From NCBI GenBank assembly GCA_021292105.1, contig CM037871.1, forward strand, positions 19,029,460 to 19,093,459: a DNA stretch of 64,000 nucleotides, read 5' to 3'. Position numbers and translations under genes: made by a program. Origin of the DNA: Anadara kagoshimensis. Lineage: Eukaryota; Mollusca; Bivalvia; Arcoida; Arcidae. Below the pieces are notes generated by a model that ran no database searches, was not told where the DNA came from, and worked only from the letters and a program-made list of their open reading frames with translations. Positions 59,345-64,000 of the stretch are shown piece after piece; position 1 is the first letter of the stretch; every line of letters starts with the position of its first letter.

Positions 59345-59580
59345 CTGTTCTCTTTATCGAACTTTGCAGAGGTGTCTTTAGCGTGCACTGAGACACGGGA
59401 CATCCGAAAGACTATTCTGGTAGTGAGATTTTTACCGCTCCAATATGAGCAAAAGATGAAAATCATCTCAGAAAATTTCCGGAAAAGACCCGAGTGAGGG
59501 TCGAACCCACAAACTTTGACTTTGAAAGCCAGTGAAAATACTACTCGACCATGTCCGCCCATTATTACTCGGAGGTTGCA
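59345..59580 (-). repeat. tRNA-like SINE, minus orientation
   Basis: On the minus strand gggcggacatggtcgagtag and gtgggttcgaccctcactcg form a tRNA-like head with A and B boxes, followed by a body not shared with families B or E. The minus-strand frame of 102 codons is an artefact. Confidence 0.6.
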
Positions 59581-60131
59581 GTTAGTTAGCGTTAACGCCG
59601 TCAATATGGATCCCTAATATATATGTTGTTGGTATCAATTACGTTGAAATATCATTGTTATCATTTCAAAAATGTCAACCATATATCAGGTTTAACTGCA
59701 GTTGTTCATAAAAAATCATAGGCGCATTTAAAAGGGGACAACGAACATCTTTGCAGTTATAAAAATTGCTTTGATCGATATTTTGTTGCATGCTCTGCTT
59801 GATTCTCCTTCATTTTAATTTTAATTTTAATCTTTTCTCTCTTTCTCTTACAATCTTTACCAGAATGCATATTATGTGCTTACGGATCACAACGCGTACC
59901 ACCACCTAAGTTCCTATCCCACTTGGGCAGGTCCGTTTATAAAAAAAAGTTTGCCAGTTTGCCTGTCTAAGGTCGGTGTAGTAAAGACCCCACAGTGACC
60001 GACAAGATAAACACGTCACATAATTTAAACCAGAGATTATCTTTAAAACTGTTTTAATTTTCTTTTTTTTTCAAAACCATTCAAACTTTTTTACAAATAA
60101 TGTCAACTATATGTACTTTTATAAACTGCAG

Positions 60132-60378
60132 GTTCATCGTCTGGATACGAGTCTTGTGTGGACTGCCAAATTTACCGATCGGAAACATGCAGGAAATACG
60201 AACTAGATAGATCTCTAAGCGATGAGATTGAAATTATGAACTATAGCAACACACATGCGCTTTGTGATAATTTGAAATATATTCTGTCGATGCCGGAACT
60301 ATGTGACGTCATCTTTTTAGTTGGTCCACAGAAAGTTCCAATTTATGCTGTTAAAGCAATAATGGGTACCAGAAGTAG
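60132..60378 (+). CDS. BTB/BACK protein, exon 2 (first half of BTB domain)
   Basis: The acceptor ataaactgcag at 60121-60131 and donor gtacgt bound 247 bp. Two bases complete Gly38; residues 39-119 follow, plus two bases of Arg120. The segment HALCDNLKYILSMPELCDVI, then FLVGPQKVPIYAVKAIMGTR is a BTB/POZ start, with the conserved Asp (Asp96 here) in LCDVIFLV. It most resembles the serine-enriched protein group known from Drosophila (ALC-DLKYLLS-PELCDV-FLVG). That comparison is from memory. BTB proteins dimerise and often serve as adaptors; the substrate of this one is unknown. Confidence 0.92.
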
Positions 60379-60882
60379 GTACGTTTCGTTCTCTCTCTTT
60401 TTGTCTCTCGATCGATGGTGAATATCCTGACAACATTAAATGACTGAAATGCTTTAATTGCTAAAAAACCAAACAAACAGTATATAATGCACAAGAACAG
60501 GGGCGGTTAAAACATACACGCAATTGTATGTATTGTAAACAAGTATGTGTACAATACATATGGGAAAATATTAGAACAGTGACCTACTATGTAGAATTTT
60601 TTAACGTTTTGATATTTGAATCAATGCATGAATTGAGAGTATTTTAATTTAATTTTTTAATCACAATTTTCAACTAAGCAACCAGAAACAATCATTTTCT
60701 GCAACAATCGTTTTAATTTTAAAACAATTTTTTCTATTTTCAATAGAATTAGAAAATAAGAACTGAATAAACAATACTTTGTTTGAAGAATCTTATTAAA
60801 TCCGTCTTGTAAATCCAGTTTGGTGCTGAATCGAAATATTTCTCTTGAAAACTGAAACGTTTCTCAAATACATGCTGAATAC

Positions 60883-61170
60883 AGGCCTGTCGAAAGTTTT
60901 ACACTGAGTTAGCGAAAAGAACTAGAAGTCGAAGTTTAGCTGAAATACTGTAAAACGCTTTATTTGTGCAAGCATTTTATTTTCGCGATTTCGCCAGGCA
61001 AGGGATTCTCGCGAAAATACAATGTCTTAAAATTAAGATAATATGTTTATGATTTGAGCTACGGATGTTATGTGTTTCTAGATATGCCTGTAAAACAGAA
61101 AAAAACAGATAAATAAATATAGATTCGGTAACAACATTCGTTAGAATAGTGTTTAACTTTCAACAGGTCC
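60883..61170. mobile_element. Family C element (copy C4), compact
   Basis: The left terminus caggcctgtcgaaagttt is at 60883. The mirrored right terminus agtgtttaactttcaacagg is at 61148. At about 288 bp it has no tandem expansion and is the simplest copy. It lies in BTB intron 2 and ends about 70 bp before exon 3. Confidence 0.7.
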
Positions 61171-61239
61171 ATATTGCATTTATACTTCATTAATATGTGT
61201 ATATTGAATAATATATAGCAACTATTTATTGCGTTGCAG

Positions 61240-61442
61240 ATCGTTTTACAATCTAATTGTGAAAACTCAGAGAGAAACAGATGAACGGAATAAAAACCAT
61301 TATGTAAAACGGTCCAGGAACAAAGCTTCAACACGCCTACCTCTCAACATAGACATCAGGAAATATGAACCAGATGTGTTCTCAAACATCGTTCAATTCA
61401 TTCATTGTGGAACTGTTAACGTTTCTGTAGAAAATGTCTCAG
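61240..61442 (+). CDS. BTB/BACK protein, exon 3 (second half of BTB domain)
   Basis: One base completes Arg120 after a gcgttgcag acceptor; residues 121-187 follow, then one base before the gtatgc donor. It begins SFYNLIVKTQRETDERNK, continuing the ARSRxF-like turn of the BTB fold. A basic insert (HYVKRSRNKASTRLPLN) separates it from KYEPDVFSNIVQFIHCGTVN, the final BTB helices. The insert between the two BTB halves also occurs in the serine-enriched protein group as I recall it. Confidence 0.92.
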
Positions 61443-62224
61443 GTATGCACATGTATTAACAATTACAATAGAATATCATCTTATAAATTCAACATGTAAT
61501 AATGAGGTATCCAGTGAAATTGCATATCGCTGGTCACGTAAAGGTCTCCGCGTATCCTGGTTTTTAAAGAAAGATGGTCATTTCTCAAAATTATCGTATA
61601 ATTTGTTTTTTTCGCTTAGATATTAGGATCTTCAGCATAGGCGATTTGTTTACCTTTTCGCTCAGCGAACGGTAGTTTTTTTTACACTAAAACTCCTCAG
61701 GAGGATGTCAAACATATATGCATGGTGACTTTTTACCAAGGGTCAGTGGAAGATTGAGGCGCTCGCTGTAAATCATAATTCCCCTACAAAATCATAGCCG
61801 TATGCCACGATTCTGCACGACTGTGCTACTTTAGTCATATTCTCGGAGTCACGACAATTAAAGAAACACACCGTGGCTACCGATTAATAATTGAATAAAT
61901 CATGCAATGTTAGTTGGAAAACACGTTTTGGCAATAGATTTTTGTATAAAAATAAAATGTTCAATATGCGTATTTATTGACCACTGTTTGTAAAGTAAGT
62001 GGTCTATATGGTTGAGGTCTCCAGTAGAACTACAAGCACAACAATGGTCATTCGCTTCTTTTACATACACTGTATTATTATTGTCTTTTTTGCATTGTCT
62101 TGGCTGTTTTATCATGTATAGTTTCGGATTTGCGGATGCAATGGCTACTTTTTCGTCGTCTGCTTTTGAAAACCTAATCATCCCAATTACTTGTAGTTTT
62201 GCAAACAAATCTCTCGTGAAAATA
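61443..62224. other. BTB gene intron 3, no recognised element
   Basis: AT-rich. Overlapping frames at 61900-62251 on both strands have no recognised domain. Confidence 0.5.
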
Positions 62225-62525
62225 ATATTTGTTCTTTCACCAAGCTCTTAGTATTTAAAATGAAAGTAACGGATCCTTGGAAAGAGAGATTTTAAAAGTT
62301 ATGCCCCATTTCACGATAGGCGTTGCACTCCTTGCTGTATATTACACTGCTAAGCGCGCTGCAAAGGTTTTTGCAACTTCACATATAACGGGTGACTTAA
62401 ACATTATGCCCCATTTCACTATACACGTTGCACTCTAAAACCCTTGCTGTATATTACATTACTAAGCGAGCTGCAACTCACCTATCGGGTGACTTCACGA
62501 AACAAGCGTTATATTCTTGACTATT
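62225..62525 (+). repeat. Family B SINE with a partial internal duplication
   Basis: Body blocks tgttctttcaccaagctctt, gccccatttcac, gcactccttgctgtatatta and ctgcaa are present. The segment atgccccatttcac to tgctgtatattac occurs twice (near 62300 and 62406). It ends at a ttatattcttgact remnant. Confidence 0.65.
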
Positions 62526-62601
62526 TTCGACTTGGCCATGAAACTCCATTCAATCAATTTTCAAAAATATGGTTCTTCAATTCATTATATTTCAATTTCA
62601 G

Positions 62602-62759
62602 GTTTATTATGCGGTGCGTCACAGTTTGAGCTACCGGATTTGGAGGAGGCTTGTTGGGACTACATATACCGTTGTCTAGGGTATGGATGTTACAGGACAC
62701 TGATCAGATCGACACATAAATACATACACCATAAAGTGGCGGTGAAGATACTATCAAAG
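62602..62759 (+). CDS. BTB/BACK protein, exon 4 (start of BACK region); gene continues
   Basis: The acceptor tttcaatttcag at 62590-62601 precedes two bases completing Gly188 and then residues 189-240, ending in phase 0 at a gtaatg donor. The peptide LLCGASQFELPDLEEACWDY, then IYRCLGYGCYRTLIRSTHKY, resembles the BTB-BACK junction of the serine-enriched protein group. The gene is incomplete: no stop codon is reached in this exon and no further exon was found before 64000. Confidence 0.9.
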
Positions 62760-62829
62760 GTAATGCAAGTCGTCTGTAAAAAAAATCATTTCAACCCACT
62801 TGTTTTTAAATCACAATATTAAGCGTCTG

Positions 62830-63080
62830 TGTCCATGATTTCCCTGGATACATTTGACGTCTCATACCGTTCTCTCTCCGTTCTCTCTCTCTCTCAATTT
62901 TGATTACTCGCTTGGCGGTTGTAGCTAGCTAAACGGGAGGTGCTTACCCTTCCGGAACACCCGGCCTCACTTCTCTTGTGGAAGTTCACCTGTTTTATCT
63001 AATGTGTTACTTTCAAAGTTTTAACTTTGCTTTGGATTGTGATTTGGACATAGATAGGTATTTTTGTTTTCATAAAGTAC
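62830..63080 (+). repeat. Family A copy after BTB exon 4
   Basis: A near full-length copy starting about 70 bp after the exon 4 donor: ggatacatttgacgtctc, a ct-repeat, ggttgtagctagctaaacgg, gaacacccggcctcacttct, a tttgctttggattgtgattt tail block and a T-rich end. Confidence 0.85.
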
Positions 63081-63339
63081 GTTGTATCCTCGTGCATCTG
63101 AAAAGAATCACAGTTATAATTAACTAATCCAAAAACAAACACGTCAATACATTAAGACAATAGGTAACTTCACTTCAATCGTTTGATTGTATTCATATAT
63201 TCTCCATTTTCAGATAAATCATTATTTAGAAGGAACAAGACCAAACCGTTATAAACATATACAGGAAACTGCAGTCTGACCTTTGTTAGGTTGTGAACAG
63301 AGTTTATCCAAACACTGAATGCATCGTGAACTGGGTAAC

Positions 63340-63860
63340 TCAGATGCATTTCAAAGATATAGCAAGCATTTCTATTGTACGTACACGTACATCCAAATAA
63401 ACACAAACAGTTTGACTTGTGTAACAATCGGTGTAGGCTTTGGACCGATAATATATTAAACACTGCTTTAACGCAAGTAGTGCAATGACACTGGAAATGC
63501 ATTTCAAAGATATAGCAAGCATTTCTTGTGCATACAAGTACAAACAGTTTGACTTATGTCATATATCGTGGTGATTTTGAACCGTATACAGTGAATACTG
63601 GTTTAACGCAAGGAATGCAGTAACAATGGGTATGCATCCTTAAGATATACGTAGTAAGCATTATAATGAATTCAATTACATTTACATCCAGTAAACAATG
63701 GAACAGTTTTAGACATGTCTCGATAGAGACGTAGGTTTAGTGTACAAGGAATGCGACGAAACTGTATGTGCATTTCAAAAATATGTTAAGCATATCATTT
63801 GGAGAACCACAGTATATACACGTGCATGCAAATGTACACAGAAAATATTTGTAATGGATT
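63340..63860. repeat. Tandem repeat, units about 140-150 bp, about four copies
   Basis: Units share tgcatttcaaagatatagca, agcatt, gtacaaacagtttgactt, tggtttaacgcaaggaatgc and acaatgg-type blocks. The minus-strand frames at 63170-63543 derive from it. Confidence 0.8.
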
Positions 63861-64000
63861 AAACTATAACAGCAGCATAGCACATGATACTTTTTACTTC
63901 AAAAGGAGCATAGTCTGAGAACTATAGTTGTTAAAAACGTCATAGGTATGCCGAATTGTGAACAAATAAAAGAAAGATGTGTCACATTAAAGGCAAATAA

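Overview
This is an AT-rich, gene-poor stretch of animal nuclear DNA. It has spliced genes with canonical GT-AG introns, tRNA-headed SINEs, inverted-repeat (MITE-like) elements and many minisatellites. The ion channel, the serine-enriched-type BTB protein and the style of the SINEs suggest a mollusc, probably a bivalve. That placement is an inference from family resemblance; no species was identified. Almost all ORFs longer than 60 codons are chance or repeat-derived. The real coding DNA lies in short exons, which I assembled by matching splice sites and reading phase.

Three genes are supported. (1) A plus-strand nicotinic acetylcholine receptor alpha-type subunit has five exons at 22169-22392, 27707-27751, 30843-30952, 31892-32427 and 40013-40626. 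All phases match. They give 508 residues to a stop codon, containing the Cys-loop, the vicinal Cys pair, a full aromatic box, a cation-type M2 and M4. Only the signal-peptide exon is missing. (2) A plus-strand BTB/POZ-BACK gene resembling the serine-enriched protein family has four exons at 57970-58081, 60132-60378, 61240-61442 and 62602-62759 (240 residues). It runs off the right edge. (3) The 3' end of a minus-strand gene lies at 15794-16173. It has two exons, a stop and an AATAAA signal, and its product is unrecognised. A further minus-strand exon is possible at 18412-18588.

Layout: 1-15.7 kb is intergenic, with old duplications, foldbacks, one intact SINE and degenerate arrays. 15.7-18.6 kb holds the minus-strand gene end. 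19-22 kb holds a duplicated block around an inverted-repeat element. 22-41 kb is the receptor gene, with introns full of repeats. 41-58 kb is intergenic and repeat-dominated, including an 85-bp array of 13 units. 58-64 kb is the BTB gene.

The repeats are the most distinctive content. Family A is a 5'-truncated retroposon-like repeat with about 15 copies, several beside exon edges. Family B is a tRNA-headed SINE, one copy with a 12-bp target duplication. Family C is an inverted-terminus element with at least four copies, two of which contain independent minisatellite expansions. A 1312-bp TTAA-flanked element is inserted in one copy of a repeat whose uninterrupted copy is also in the window. 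A 157-bp hairpin with perfect 65-bp arms lies in a receptor intron. I found no CRISPR array, functional tRNA or rRNA gene, or intact transposase or reverse transcriptase.
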